Assembly: GCF_000319385.1 (NCBI RefSeq)
Contig: NC_019566.1
Location: 1-64,000, forward strand
Length of the DNA stretch: 64,000 nucleotides
Source: Candidatus Endolissoclinum faulkneri L2
Lineage (GTDB): Bacteria > Pseudomonadota > Alphaproteobacteria > Thalassobaculales > Thalassobaculaceae
Direction of reading: 5' to 3'
Both the position numbers and the translations under genes were made by a program. This document shows positions 49,319 to 59,827 of this stretch, piece after piece (the stretch's first letter is position 1; each line of letters begins with the position of its first letter). The notes beneath the pieces are model-generated. The model saw nothing but the letters and a program-made list of their open reading frames with translations, was not told where the DNA came from and did no database searches.

Positions 49319-51724
49319 ATGGCACGCGCGTCTTGCAGCCATCAGAAAAGCACGATTTTGCGTGTTAAGTTAGTCAGGTACTTGCGACGACGTGGAGAAG
49401 AAGCGTGCGGTTTGACGTTGATTGTAGTTGCTGGGATATTGGCAATTATTATAGGAGGATATAATAATGCTAGTTCATTACTCAACAACAATAATCGAAA
49501 TAATAAGATTTATCAGCATTTTGATTATGCCAGTGCCTTGATTGCAGATCTTCTGCTTCAGTCGTTAGGGGTAGCGAGTGCTGGCCTTATAATTATCCCC
49601 TTAATCTGGGGTTGTCGCATCTTTCAGCACAAGCAGATTAGCAGTTACATTCTGCGTATTGTTTTCCTATTTTTATCCATACTTTTTACTGCTGCAGCCT
49701 GTGCTGCAATCACTCCGCCCAAGGCTTGGTTACTGCACTATGGATTAGGTGGAAGATTAGGGCTAATTGTTTTGTCATCTTCTATAGTATTAATTAGCTA
49801 TTTTACACCAATTGACGAATTGTTACCTATTGTTGTTGTGTACAGTTTGTTGGCTTTATTTTTTGGCATTTCTTCGATTGGTATAAACTTTTTAAAAGCT
49901 AAACGTAGAATAATCTATTTGTTTAGCTATACCTTTCTTACTATTTTTAGAGCAATAACTAGGAGAAAAAATACTGACCCATGCTTAGAGATACATCATA
50001 AGAAGCGGTTTACAAGTAAAGTAGATGATTATCTTAACAAAGATAATGGTTCCTTCTGCAAAGAAGAAAGAGGAGAGTTTGAGTTACCACGTAGGATGGA
50101 TCATATTTCTAAATCTAACCATAAATACTTTCCTCGATTTAAAAAAATGTTAAATATTTTTAGTATTTATAAGCTAAAACAACGCCAATTTTCTGGCAAT
50201 ATACATAAAGAAAATGTCTCTCCTCAGACAAGCTTGTTAAATGATAGATCAAAATTTATCAAAAAAGAAGAAGAGAATAGTCTAACAAATAGTATACGCT
50301 TGCTAGAGTCTGTGTTGAGTGATTTCGGTATAAAAGGTACTATTAGTAAAGTGCGCTATGGACCATTTGTCAATCTATACGAATTCGAGCCTGCTCCTGG
50401 TACAAAGCTATCACGTGTTATAAGACTATCTGATGATATTGCTCGCTATATGAGCGCGGTTTCAGTTCGCGTTGCTGTAATCACAGGCCGCAATGTGATC
50501 GGCATTGAAATACCAAATCCTCAACGTAAAACTGTATATTTTCGCGATGTTATAGAATCCAGTGCTATGAAGTCCTCGGCACACAAGTTAGCTATTGCAC
50601 TTGGTAAGGATATAGGAGGCGCACCAATCGTAGTTGATCTTGCTAGTATGCCACATCTTTTGATTGCTGGGACTACTGGATCAGGAAAATCTATGGCAAT
50701 TCGTACAATGATATTGTCATTACTTTACCGTTTATCTCCTGAGCGTTGTCGTTTGATCATGATTGATCCAAAAATGCTAGAATTATTAGTCTATGACGGC
50801 ATACCTCATCTTTTATCACCGGTGGTTACGGAGTCTAATAAAGCGATTGTCGCATTAAAATGGACCATTCGAGAAATGGAAAATCGCTATGTCATTATGT
50901 CCAAGCTTGGTGTAAGGAATATCGAAGGTTATAATGCCTTAATTGCTGATGCGATAAAAAAAGATTACTCATTAAAGCCTTCGTCACAAGCAAGATTGGT
51001 GATAGATAGAAATAATCCATTATTTGAGAAAGAAATCTCCGATTTAGTAGCGCTTCCGTATATTGTTGTAGTCATTGACGAAGTTGCCGATTTAATGATG
51101 ATTGCTGGTAAAGCAATTGAGGGTGCTGTTCAGCGTCTTGCTCAGATGGCGCGTGCTGCTGGTATTCACGTTATTATGGCAACCCAGCGCCCATCGGTTG
51201 ATGTCATTACTGGTATTATAAAGGCTAATTTTCCTGCTCGTATTTCATTTCGTGTTGCTTCAAAAATTGATAGCCGCACCATTTTAGGTGAATCTGGTGC
51301 TGAACAGCTTTTGGGAATGGGTGATATGCTTTATATGTCATGTGGAGGACGAATTACTCGAGTGCATAGTCCATTTTGTTCCGATAAAGAAGTAAAAGAT
51401 ATAGTCCGTCAAATAAAACGCAATGTTGGCAGTCCTAAATACGAAAAAACTATTATCAACGAATATAATTTATTATCGAATGGATCAGAATTATTTGAAG
51501 ATAGAGAAGCTAATTGTTCTTTGGAAGATAAATTGTACAGTCAGGCTGTTGATATTGTTTTACGCGATGGCAAAGTATCCAATAGCTTAATACAACGCCA
51601 GCTAAACATTGGGTACCGACGAGCCACTGCGCTTATCAAATGCATGGAGTATAAAGGAGTAGTCAGCGAAGCTAATCATGTAGGCAAGCGTCAGGTCTTA
51701 GTTGATAAATCCTTACTTTATTAA
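49319..51724 (+). CDS. ftsK: DNA translocase FtsK
   Basis: 801 aa. Septum-anchored translocase that moves sister chromosomes and activates XerCD at dif. Four or five hydrophobic segments lie in residues 28-180, then a basic linker. The RecA-like motor has Walker A GTTGSGKS at 451-458, Walker B VVVIDEVADL, and MIDPKMLELLVYDGIPHLLSPVVTE. The C-terminal gamma winged helix is intact (LYSQAVDIVLRDGKVSNSLIQRQLNIGYRRA). ATG at 49319 fits AAGGGAGGG; an ATG four bases earlier is out of frame. lolA follows, as in relatives. Confidence 0.97.
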   Translation: MARASCSHQKSTILRVKLVRYLRRRGEEACGLTLIVVAGILAIIIGGYNNASSLLNNNNRNNKIYQHFDYASALIADLLLQSLGVASAGLIIIPLIWGCRIFQHKQISSYILRIVFLFLSILFTAAACAAITPPKAWLLHYGLGGRLGLIVLSSSIVLISYFTPIDELLPIVVVYSLLALFFGISSIGINFLKAKRRIIYLFSYTFLTIFRAITRRKNTDPCLEIHHKKRFTSKVDDYLNKDNGSFCKEERGEFELPRRMDHISKSNHKYFPRFKKMLNIFSIYKLKQRQFSGNIHKENVSPQTSLLNDRSKFIKKEEENSLTNSIRLLESVLSDFGIKGTISKVRYGPFVNLYEFEPAPGTKLSRVIRLSDDIARYMSAVSVRVAVITGRNVIGIEIPNPQRKTVYFRDVIESSAMKSSAHKLAIALGKDIGGAPIVVDLASMPHLLIAGTTGSGKSMAIRTMILSLLYRLSPERCRLIMIDPKMLELLVYDGIPHLLSPVVTESNKAIVALKWTIREMENRYVIMSKLGVRNIEGYNALIADAIKKDYSLKPSSQARLVIDRNNPLFEKEISDLVALPYIVVVIDEVADLMMIAGKAIEGAVQRLAQMARAAGIHVIMATQRPSVDVITGIIKANFPARISFRVASKIDSRTILGESGAEQLLGMGDMLYMSCGGRITRVHSPFCSDKEVKDIVRQIKRNVGSPKYEKTIINEYNLLSNGSELFEDREANCSLEDKLYSQAVDIVLRDGKVSNSLIQRQLNIGYRRATALIKCMEYKGVVSEANHVGKRQVLVDKSLLY

Positions 51725-51794
51725 CAATTAAAGATATTGACAGTATATGTTCTATCTTGAAATGGTAATTTTATTATGATTATTCTTATTTATT

Positions 51795-51838
51795 ATCTGC
51801 TTGACATAAAAATTATTTAATTTTTATGTCAAGCAGAT
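51795..51838. repeat. 21-bp inverted repeat covering the lolA start codon
   Basis: Arms 51795-51815 and 51818-51838 with a two-base loop; each arm holds CTGCTTGACAT or its complement. The lolA ATG at 51826-51828 is inside the right arm. In mRNA it would hide the start codon in a long helix. Confidence 0.92.
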
Positions 51839-52461
51839 TTTATTGTTTTTTTGCTATTTTTTTTATTGTAGTTACAGGAAATCCTATTTCTGCTTTTGGC
51901 CATGTATTGAAGGTCATACAAAAGGATGATATTCAGCGTATTGAAGATTATTTCAATCAAATTATTACTATACACTCAGATTTTTTACAGATTAATTCTG
52001 CTGGTTTAATTTCTCGTGGCGTGATGTGGATTGAGCGGCCAGGTAAAATGCGTTTTGAATATGCTCCGCCATCTTCAGTTTTGCTTACCTCTGACGGTAT
52101 TTGGTTAACTTATCAAGATAATGAGCTAAAACAAACCACTCAGATTCCGTTAATAAGTTCACCATTTTCTGTGTTACTTTCTAAATATATTAGCTTTACG
52201 GACGATTTGGTGGTACAAACCTTGAACAAAAGTTGTGAAATGTTGCTTGTACAACTTTATCAACGTGACGATCCGACTCAAGGTAAGATAATACTTGCTT
52301 TCCAAGATAATCCGTTATCATTAACGCAATGGAGTATAATTGATAATAACGGCTCAGAAGTTAAAGTGGTTTTGCTTAATCCCGTCTTTGATCTAAAATT
52401 TCCTTCTAAGCTTTGGCGTCCGAAAGACTTTGGTCAAAAATTTGGTGCGCTAGAACGCTAG
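51826..52461 (+). CDS. lolA: outer-membrane lipoprotein carrier protein LolA
   Basis: 211 aa. Periplasmic carrier that moves lipoproteins from LolCDE to LolB. Residues 1-24 form a signal peptide (hydrophobic FFAIFFIVVTG core, likely cut after SAFG). Then IEDYFNQIITIHSDFLQI, GVMWIERPGKMRFEYAPPSSVLL and DGIWLTYQDNELKQTTQIPL, as in the family. No ribosome-binding site is visible and the ATG lies in the 51795-51838 inverted repeat. There is no alternative in-frame start nearby. xthA, often next in alphaproteobacteria, is missing. Confidence 0.92.
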   Translation: MSSRFYCFFAIFFIVVTGNPISAFGHVLKVIQKDDIQRIEDYFNQIITIHSDFLQINSAGLISRGVMWIERPGKMRFEYAPPSSVLLTSDGIWLTYQDNELKQTTQIPLISSPFSVLLSKYISFTDDLVVQTLNKSCEMLLVQLYQRDDPTQGKIILAFQDNPLSLTQWSIIDNNGSEVKVVLLNPVFDLKFPSKLWRPKDFGQKFGALER

Positions 52462-53740
52462 CAAATAAACTTATTATTGTACGATAATGATGTATTGACA
52501 ATTATTATTTTTTTAATTTTTTATTTAATATTTTGAAAGATTAATGAATGTTAAATGTTAATTTTAAGCATAGTATTACTCCATTATATCTGAATATAGT
52601 TCAAGGCCGAACGATAAAACAACGCAGTAAAATTATTTTTAGTTTACTTTATTAAATAAAATTGGTCTAAATGAAACTCATTGCATTATTTTTTGTAGTT
52701 TAATCAAGTGTTGTATAAACTAACTAGATCATTAGAATTAATTTTAAAAATTCATTAAAATAATATTCATAGTATTTCATATGTTTTCGTATCATCAAAT
52801 TAACTTAAAAAATAGTATTTGTTGTTTAATTTTAACAAATTATAACGAAATTATTTTTAACATTAGTGGTGTATACTTAGTATTTTTAATACATAGCACA
52901 TTAGCTAAGTTAAAATAATTAATCTTATAATAAAGAAATTATTTTGCTATTTTCATCGACTTATTTACCGATATAAAATCGGTATGGGAGTATATTATTT
53001 TGTAGCAGTTATTTCCTTAAAAGGTATCAACTACAATAGATATGAATAATTATATCTAAATAGCTATATAATAGCTTGAGTAAAATTTATACAATTTGAT
53101 TTAGGATATAAGGTGTAAAGTTCTATAGTATTAGCACTGAATTAATACAACAAACATAGCGTACTATGCGATAAAATCCTCAGAAATCATCAATTCAACC
53201 TTTAGCTGATATTTTGTCTGAAGTCTTTTTGTAAGATTTTACAAATAAGAATAATTACATAATATAAACGATTAATTATTAGTCGATTAGCGATATATTA
53301 TTTTACTATTTTGATTTTTGAAGAAATATTTTTCTATTAGTAATTTTTATCTATCCTAGCCAAGAGAATACTAGCGTTATAATATTCTCTTGGCTAGGAT
53401 AGATAAAAATTAAGAAAAAAGATTTGAAAACTGTTAATAAATAATATTATTCTCTATAGAGAACTTACCTTTTAGTCGGAAAGAAATATTAAACTATATT
53501 TACTACAATTGTCGAATTGCTGAAGACATCTAAAGTTATATTAGATAGTATTGTTCATTCAGTTGCCAAACAACTGAATAATTTATCGTTAATACAATAT
53601 CACTACTTAAAAAGTCAATCTACTAGATATTTTAGATTAATTTATATAAAAATATTTAATGTATTAAACAGCAAAATTAATCATCCTTCTACTGATTACA
53701 CTAGTTTAAATTAATAATAAAAATATGTCAGAAATAAAAA
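52462..53740. other. spacer between convergent lolA and M16 peptidase
   Basis: 1,279 bases. No exodeoxyribonuclease III frame. Contains a 7-bp hairpin TACCGAT near 52967-52985 and the 30-bp inverted repeat at 53341-53412. A 65-codon frame at 53517-53714 has no recognisable sequence and a TTG start; not called. Confidence 0.5.
53341..53412. repeat. 30-bp perfect inverted repeat
   Basis: Arms 53341-53370 and 53383-53412, loop of 12 bases. The arm includes CTATCCTAGCCAAGAGAATA. Longest perfect stem in the window. It lies between convergent genes, so a bidirectional terminator is possible. Confidence 0.93.
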
Positions 53741-55015
53741 CTAACTCAGTCGAGCACAAATCTTATCGTAATCTTCAAGTGTTTTTGTAAAACCAATTGA
53801 AGTAAGGGTTGGGGGATTTTTAAGCAATCTTCCTACCATTCGACGTATTGAAGATTGATCTACCGCCTCAACGTTATCAATAATTTTTGTTAAATTAGGA
53901 ACTTTACCATGTATAATAAAATGATTTGCCAAATGCTCACTACGTGAGCTAGTACTTTCTCGGCTCATTAGCAATGATGACTTAATCTGAACCTTAGCCC
54001 TAGCAAGCTCGCTTTCATTTAAAGTATCTGGAATTAACATAAGCTGCTCACAAACAATTGGAATTGCATCAACCACTTCTTTAACACCGGTGCCTAGATA
54101 GACACCAAATAAACCATCGTCTAAATACGCAGAAGTAAAAGAATAAATAGAATAGGCAAGACCTCTTTTCTCTCGTACTTCTTGAAACAAACGAGAAGAC
54201 ATACCACCGCCGTAAATTACTGATAAAACTTGAATAGTATAAAAATCTGGATCAAAAAAAGAAGTTCCTCTAAATCCAAGGATAATGTGAAGCTGCTCTA
54301 ATTCACGTTCGACTCTTATTTCGCCGCCAACATAATGGCAAAAGTCCACTTCTTTCATAGTGCCTTTCGGCAAGGTATTAAAGCGCTTGGCTACTATATT
54401 AACCAATTGTTCATGATCTACTAGACCGGCTACTGCTAAAACACAAGATTCCGCCTGATACATCCGCGTTATATAATTTACTAGAGACTGGCGTTCTATT
54501 GAACGTACTACTTCTACATTACCAAGTACAGAACGTCCCAAAGTTTGATTAGGGAATGCTGCTGCCTGAAAATAATCGAAAATAACATCGTCAGGCGTAT
54601 CGTTAATCTGAGCTATTTCCCGTACGATAACTGATCGCTCGCAGTCAAGCTCTGATGTGTCAAAAACAGAATTTTGTACTATATCAGCCAATAGCTCGAT
54701 CGCTAACGGCAAATCATCGGATAGCACTTTTGCATAGTAAGCAGTTTGTTCGCGCGCAGTATAAGCGTTCATATGACCGCCTACATTTTCAATCTCACGC
54801 GCAATAGTAATCGCATCGCGCTTGACTGTACCCTTAAATAACATATGCTCAATCAAATGAGCTAAGCCATTTTCAGATAATTTTTCATGACGCGTCCCTA
54901 CACCAATCCATAAACCGACAGACGCAGTATCTACGGATACCATAGCATCACTAGCTACAGTCAGCTTGTTATCAAGTGTAGTTAGATGAATGTTAGATAA
55001 CGAAAGTTTTTTCAA
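53741..55015 (-). CDS. M16-family zinc peptidase (mitochondrial processing peptidase-like)
   Basis: 424 aa from a TTG at 55015, which has GAGAAGGA seven bases upstream; the frame continues to an ATG at 55048 and a TTG at 55069. Zinc-binding inverted motif HLIEH (H53, E56, H57), followed by the distal acidic residues in ELDCERSVIVREI. The C-terminal half holds RGLAYSIYSF, typical of the Arg/Tyr substrate-binding block. Homologues are close to the mitochondrial processing peptidase beta subunit. In relatives thrC lies directly upstream; here a 2.2-kb spacer does. Confidence 0.92.
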   Translation of the reverse strand: MKKLSLSNIHLTTLDNKLTVASDAMVSVDTASVGLWIGVGTRHEKLSENGLAHLIEHMLFKGTVKRDAITIAREIENVGGHMNAYTAREQTAYYAKVLSDDLPLAIELLADIVQNSVFDTSELDCERSVIVREIAQINDTPDDVIFDYFQAAAFPNQTLGRSVLGNVEVVRSIERQSLVNYITRMYQAESCVLAVAGLVDHEQLVNIVAKRFNTLPKGTMKEVDFCHYVGGEIRVERELEQLHIILGFRGTSFFDPDFYTIQVLSVIYGGGMSSRLFQEVREKRGLAYSIYSFTSAYLDDGLFGVYLGTGVKEVVDAIPIVCEQLMLIPDTLNESELARAKVQIKSSLLMSRESTSSRSEHLANHFIIHGKVPNLTKIIDNVEAVDQSSIRRMVGRLLKNPPTLTSIGFTKTLEDYDKICARLS

Positions 55016-55570
55016 ATTGCTATCCTTCTCACCACTCAATTGACACATCAAGGCACAAGATCCAACCAAGATTTTAAATGCACTAATTATACGATGTAAT
55101 TATCATTACAAGTGGCATACGATTAATATCACGCTTGGTTTAATAAGTAAATATATTCACCTATCTTTTAGCCTATTCATCAAACTTATCGCACATATAC
55201 AAGTGAAAAATAACTAATTTACATCAAAGCGTACAATTCACATGATATTTCATTATACAAATTCAAAATACCGAATACATTTACGAAGAGCTTATAACTT
55301 TGTAAGTAAATATTAGAGAAATTATGCAAATTAACATCTTCTTTAAATTGATTATCAAACATATAAAATAAGAATTATAGTATTGGATAATTAGAAAGAA
55401 GAATTAATTTTTCTAACGGATATATCACAATCAACTTAATCAATTAATCATTGCATTAAACTAACGAGTGTCTTAAAGCTATTAGAATACCCGTTATACT
55501 AGATTAAATATAAAAGTTTACACATCACACAAATTTTTAATTAGATAAGAGAATATACTGCGAACAATAA

Positions 55571-55608
55571 ATGCAGAATACATTCTCGTATGAGGATGTA
55601 TTCTGCAT
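55571..55608. repeat. 13-bp inverted repeat (17 bp with one wobble)
   Basis: Arms ATGCAGAATACAT (55571-55583) and complement (55596-55608). Inside, after a T-G mismatch, CTC/GAG pair again, giving a four-base loop. The only one with a clear one-position imperfection. Confidence 0.85.
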
Positions 55609-56077
55609 AGAACTACGTTTTGTTAGCATAATATCTTATAGAAAAGAAGAACAGAATATAGTTCAATCAATCAAAATTATCACATAATAATTTAGAGTAT
55701 TTATAGTTAATACCTGCTGTTATACTAGTTAATTAAATTAATGAATCACAAAATGTAAATTAGTATTAGTATATACAAAATATACTGTAGCATTAATGGT
55801 TATTAGCATCGATTGCTACAATACCGCCCCTCAGTTAATTGTTTAAGTCAAGAATCAATAATAAATTTATCATTTAACAATTAACACTAAACGCAATAAG
55901 TTTAACTTAATTAAAGAGAAAATCAATAATCTTTACTATATAATATTTGCAAGTTTGCAATAAATGATCAAAAAAATCTATCATATGCACAATCCTATTT
56001 ATGCTAGCACATAAAAAACAAATCATTATGCGATAAACAGCTGTTCAAAACAATTATGACTACTTAAGTGCAATCAA

Positions 56078-56126
56078 ATGTCAGATATGTTAATTGTATC
56101 TACACAACAATTAACATATCTGACAT
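56078..56126. repeat. 20-bp perfect inverted repeat
   Basis: Arms ATGTCAGATATGTTAATTGT (56078-56097) and complement (56107-56126), loop of nine bases. Confidence 0.92.
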
Positions 56127-56214
56127 AATTGTTACATTTAATTAAAATATACTATAATATTCTACAATAAATCTTCTTTATATTTATAAACAAAAGCATA
56201 AACAATAAACAAGC

Positions 56215-56244
56215 AATAAATGCTGCTATTAAGCAGCATTTATT
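56215..56244. repeat. 13-bp perfect inverted repeat
   Basis: Arms AATAAATGCTGCT (56215-56227) and complement (56232-56244), loop ATTA. The GC part is at the loop end. Confidence 0.88.
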
Positions 56245-56741
56245 ATTAATTCCTGTTTTAATGAAAAACCTAACAACATTACACATAGTATTTAACTATG
56301 TGCTAGTAAAGTAGCAAATATCAGTTACATCGTAATAATAGATAATAAAAAAGAAGTACTTTATCATATTAATAATAAAAGTAGTATGTAATAATAAAAA
56401 AATTTTATTGGCTCAAGTAAACAGTTAAAATACATCGTCTGCGTAATAAAGATTATTAAATTACATTCTGCGACCTAACGCCTTAGGAAAAAAGATAAAA
56501 AGCAATTGCGCGAAAGTTAATTACCAGAAAATACATTAAAAAAACTATATCTGTCAGTTGTTCCAACAGATCGAACACCATTGTTTAATAAACAAATCAC
56601 AGACTTAATGTTGATTTTCACTGTTATATATAATCGACCTTTTATCGATTACCATCGAAAATTCTTACATGTGTATTTTCGTATATGATATCAATTGATG
56701 ATTGTTATCTATGTTGATCTATTGAATAATTTGTTTTTTTT

Positions 56742-56787
56742 GATATATACATATAGTTATGTTATAACATAACTATATGTATATATC
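56742..56787. repeat. 46-base perfect palindrome
   Basis: Two 23-base arms without a spacer (56742-56764 and 56765-56787), AT-rich, with ATATAGTTATG in the left arm. Cruciform-prone. Confidence 0.93.
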
Positions 56788-57274
56788 TCTTATTAAAAAG
56801 CCAGAATAATTGGCAATTTCTACTGTAATTAGTGTTTATGTGTTTAAATTTACCTTAGGGATTTTTATGTCTTTTTTGACTATAATTTTTAAAAATAATT
56901 TTATTATATGATAATTATAACTAAAGATATTAGCACAGAAAAGTAATTGTGTATATTGTTAATAATGCATAATAATTTGCGTATTTTTCTATTTAGACAA
57001 TTAGTTGCAATTGGCTTAGCCGATATAATAATATTAAATTATTTATTCATATTTCTTTAGAAGAAAACTGACAATTATATTTGTAATATCTACATAATAG
57101 TTAAGCACTTTTAAAAGTTTTTCTAGTTAGTATTATAAATACCTGTTCTTTTGTTTTCGTAGATTAATTTTTATAATTTTATATCGATAAAGATTCTGCG
57201 AATACTAATGCGGTTATTAATTATATCCTTTAATTATTATGAATTTCGCTTAACAGAAACTAAACTAAAGCAAA

Positions 57275-58300
57275 TTAAGCAATTTTTTTAAAAAAGTTAG
57301 CTATCAGATTTTCAGCAATCTGTACAGCGTTTAGTGCAGCACCCTTTCGGAGATTATCACTAACACACCAAAGCACTAGTCCATTATTTACAGTGGGATC
57401 GCGGCGCAAACGACTGACATAAACTGCATCCTCGCCTGCAATGTCTAACGGAGTAGAATAGCTTTCTTTTGCTGGGTCATCAACTACTACTAAACCAGGA
57501 AAAGATTGCATAGCTTGACGAGCTAATTGAGCAGTAATTGGTTTTTTAGTTTCGATGAAAATAGCTTCGGAATGGCCAATAAAAACCGGAACACGAACGC
57601 AGTGAGCAACAACTTCAATATCTTGATCAAGGATTTTTTTGGTCTCAAACGTCATTTTCCATTCTTCTTTAGTGAATCCGTTATCCATAAAATTATCGAT
57701 GTGAGGAATGACATTAAAAGCAATTTTTTTGGTGAAAGTTTTACACTTAATTGGCTTATCTACATAAATTGAGTGAGATTGTTTAAATAATTCATCTATT
57801 CCATCATTACCAGCACCTGATACTGATTGGTAAGTAGCAACAGTTACCCTTTTTATACAAAAAGAGTCGTGTAGTGGTTTTAATGCTACGACCATTTGAG
57901 CTGTAGAGCAATTCGGATTAGCTATTATGTTCTTCTTTTCGTAAGCAGTCATTGCAGCAAGATTTACTTCTGGTACTATCAATGGTACTTCTGGGTCCAT
58001 TCGAAATGCAGAGCTGTTGTCAATTACAACACAACCAGATCGACTAGCCTTTGGTACATATTCAAGTGCAATTTGCTTGCCTGTAGAGAATAACGCAATA
58101 TCTATTTTAGAAAAGTCAAATTTTGCCAATTTTTTTACAACTAAAGTTTTATTATCTCCATAAGATACTAGATTTCCAGCAGAATAGTCTGAAGCAAGGG
58201 CGATAACTTCTTGGGTAGGAAAATTGCGTCTAGCTAGTGTGCTTAGCATTTCACGACCCACAGCGCCCGTAGCACCTACAACAGCAATTCTATAACTCAT
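57275..58300 (-). CDS. asd: aspartate-semialdehyde dehydrogenase
   Basis: 341 aa from the ATG at 58300, with AAAGGA six bases upstream; an upstream ATG would add 13 residues without family match. Reduces aspartyl phosphate to the semialdehyde, common precursor of DAP/lysine, threonine and methionine. GATGAVGREML, SSAFRMDPEVPLIVPEVN, catalytic C131 in ANPNCSTAQM, YQSVSGAG and CVRVPVFIGHSEA are intact. It probably feeds lysA; threonine-specific genes are not seen beside it. Confidence 0.97.
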   Translation of the reverse strand: MSYRIAVVGATGAVGREMLSTLARRNFPTQEVIALASDYSAGNLVSYGDNKTLVVKKLAKFDFSKIDIALFSTGKQIALEYVPKASRSGCVVIDNSSAFRMDPEVPLIVPEVNLAAMTAYEKKNIIANPNCSTAQMVVALKPLHDSFCIKRVTVATYQSVSGAGNDGIDELFKQSHSIYVDKPIKCKTFTKKIAFNVIPHIDNFMDNGFTKEEWKMTFETKKILDQDIEVVAHCVRVPVFIGHSEAIFIETKKPITAQLARQAMQSFPGLVVVDDPAKESYSTPLDIAGEDAVYVSRLRRDPTVNNGLVLWCVSDNLRKGAALNAVQIAENLIANFFKKIA

Positions 58301-59441
58301 TTTGTTTCCTTTATTATATCCACGAGCAGCCTTGCGCAAGGAGTATTAATTTTTTGATTATATTTTTTTTGCATCCTGATGCCGGAACGAAGGGAAAATA
58401 ATTTTATTATTATATGCGTTTTAGAATTGTAAACGTAAAAATATTGTTTATTAAAGCAAATAATACAGCACAAGAATTATTTTGTTAAATTAATGAAAAT
58501 CTAAAAAATGTTATGTTACTTTAAAAGATTTTTGCAATAAATACATAATACATTATTTCAATTCTTCGCTTGTAAAAAATTAGTAGTCAAATTTTTGATT
58601 TTAGTTAATTAGTATACCTACATATAGGTTGTATACGTTAAAATCCTAAACAAATTAAATTAAAAAAAATTAATTACATATAAAAACATCGTTATACTGG
58701 TTTTTTATTAAAAAAATATTAGCATTAATATTAATTAATAATAATTTTTATATTAACTATAAACATATAATCAACTTTTTATAAATACTAATAATTAACT
58801 ATATTTTATGTATAGTCTGATTAATAAAATTAAATTATTGAGCCAAAAAGATTTATTGTCGCAGTTTTTTTTAATTTATAAGTGTTGTGATAAAATAATA
58901 GCGATGTTTAATTAACTCATTGATTGGTCTATGCGATGTGGATAGTATAATAGCCTATGTCGATCAGGAGAAAGTTTACCGTTATATTAATTAATACTTT
59001 ACAACCTACAAGCAACTTACTTTGAAATGCAAAATTAAGATAATGTCCAATTAAAATCCACTAAAAGTTTTAATTAAATCAATTACTTCTGCTAATTGAT
59101 CAGAAGTGATAATAAAAAGTATTTTTAAAATTATTGAATAGGTACAAATTTGACGTTAGAGAATATAGCCATTGTGACTAAAAGATAATTTAGTATTATC
59201 TACATTAAATATAGAAAATGTTACTTATTTATGTAATATTTAGCGTTTGTTAGTAAAATAAATATTTTAAGCAAAATAAATTTTATGTTGCGATTAATAT
59301 TAATTAATTTTTTTAAGAAATTATTGGCCCCTTTACTTAAAAAGTATTAGTAATAGCTATATATAGCATATTTTTATACATTATCTCCTTAATAAGTTGT
59401 TGAAAATTATTCAACTTGTTATGTATTATCAATACAATTGT

Positions 59442-59469
59442 TTTATAAATAATTTTAATTATTTATAAA
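59442..59469. repeat. 13-bp AT inverted repeat
   Basis: Arms TTTATAAATAATT (59442-59454) and complement (59457-59469), loop TT. No G or C; chance is more likely for this one than for the others. Confidence 0.7.
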
Positions 59470-59827
59470 TAAGTTATACAGCTTTTATTGCTTAATAAAG
59501 CCTGTATTAAATTTTAAAAAGAAGTTACTAGTATAATGTTAAATACATTAACTAATAATAACAATTGATTTTATCATCTACTTGATTTAATTATATAGCT
59601 TAATTGATATATCTTAAATAAATTAACTTTGTTAACGCTATTTTAATGCATTTTAACAATAAAAATTATTTTTTTTTGCATACTTAGCAAGTTTGCTATA
59701 TATCTATGTTATTAATATAATAGAATATAATTTACTATTTTAAGATTGATTATTATTCAATTAATTAAATAACTGTTATAGCTTTAATTTAGAATTGTTA
59801 ATTATACTTAATTGATAAATTGTGTTT

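Larger units (their letters stand above)
55016..57274. other. 2.2-kb spacer rich in inverted repeats
   Basis: About 2,250 bases without a recognisable gene, although thrC would be expected near here. It carries four strong inverted repeats: 55571-55608, 56078-56126, 56215-56244 and 56742-56787. Confidence 0.55.

Noticed and set aside
53517-53714. 65-codon frame between lolA and the M16 peptidase
   Set aside because: TTG start, no ribosome-binding site, low-complexity Asn/Ser/Ile-rich translation with no family resemblance; typical of AT-rich spacer.
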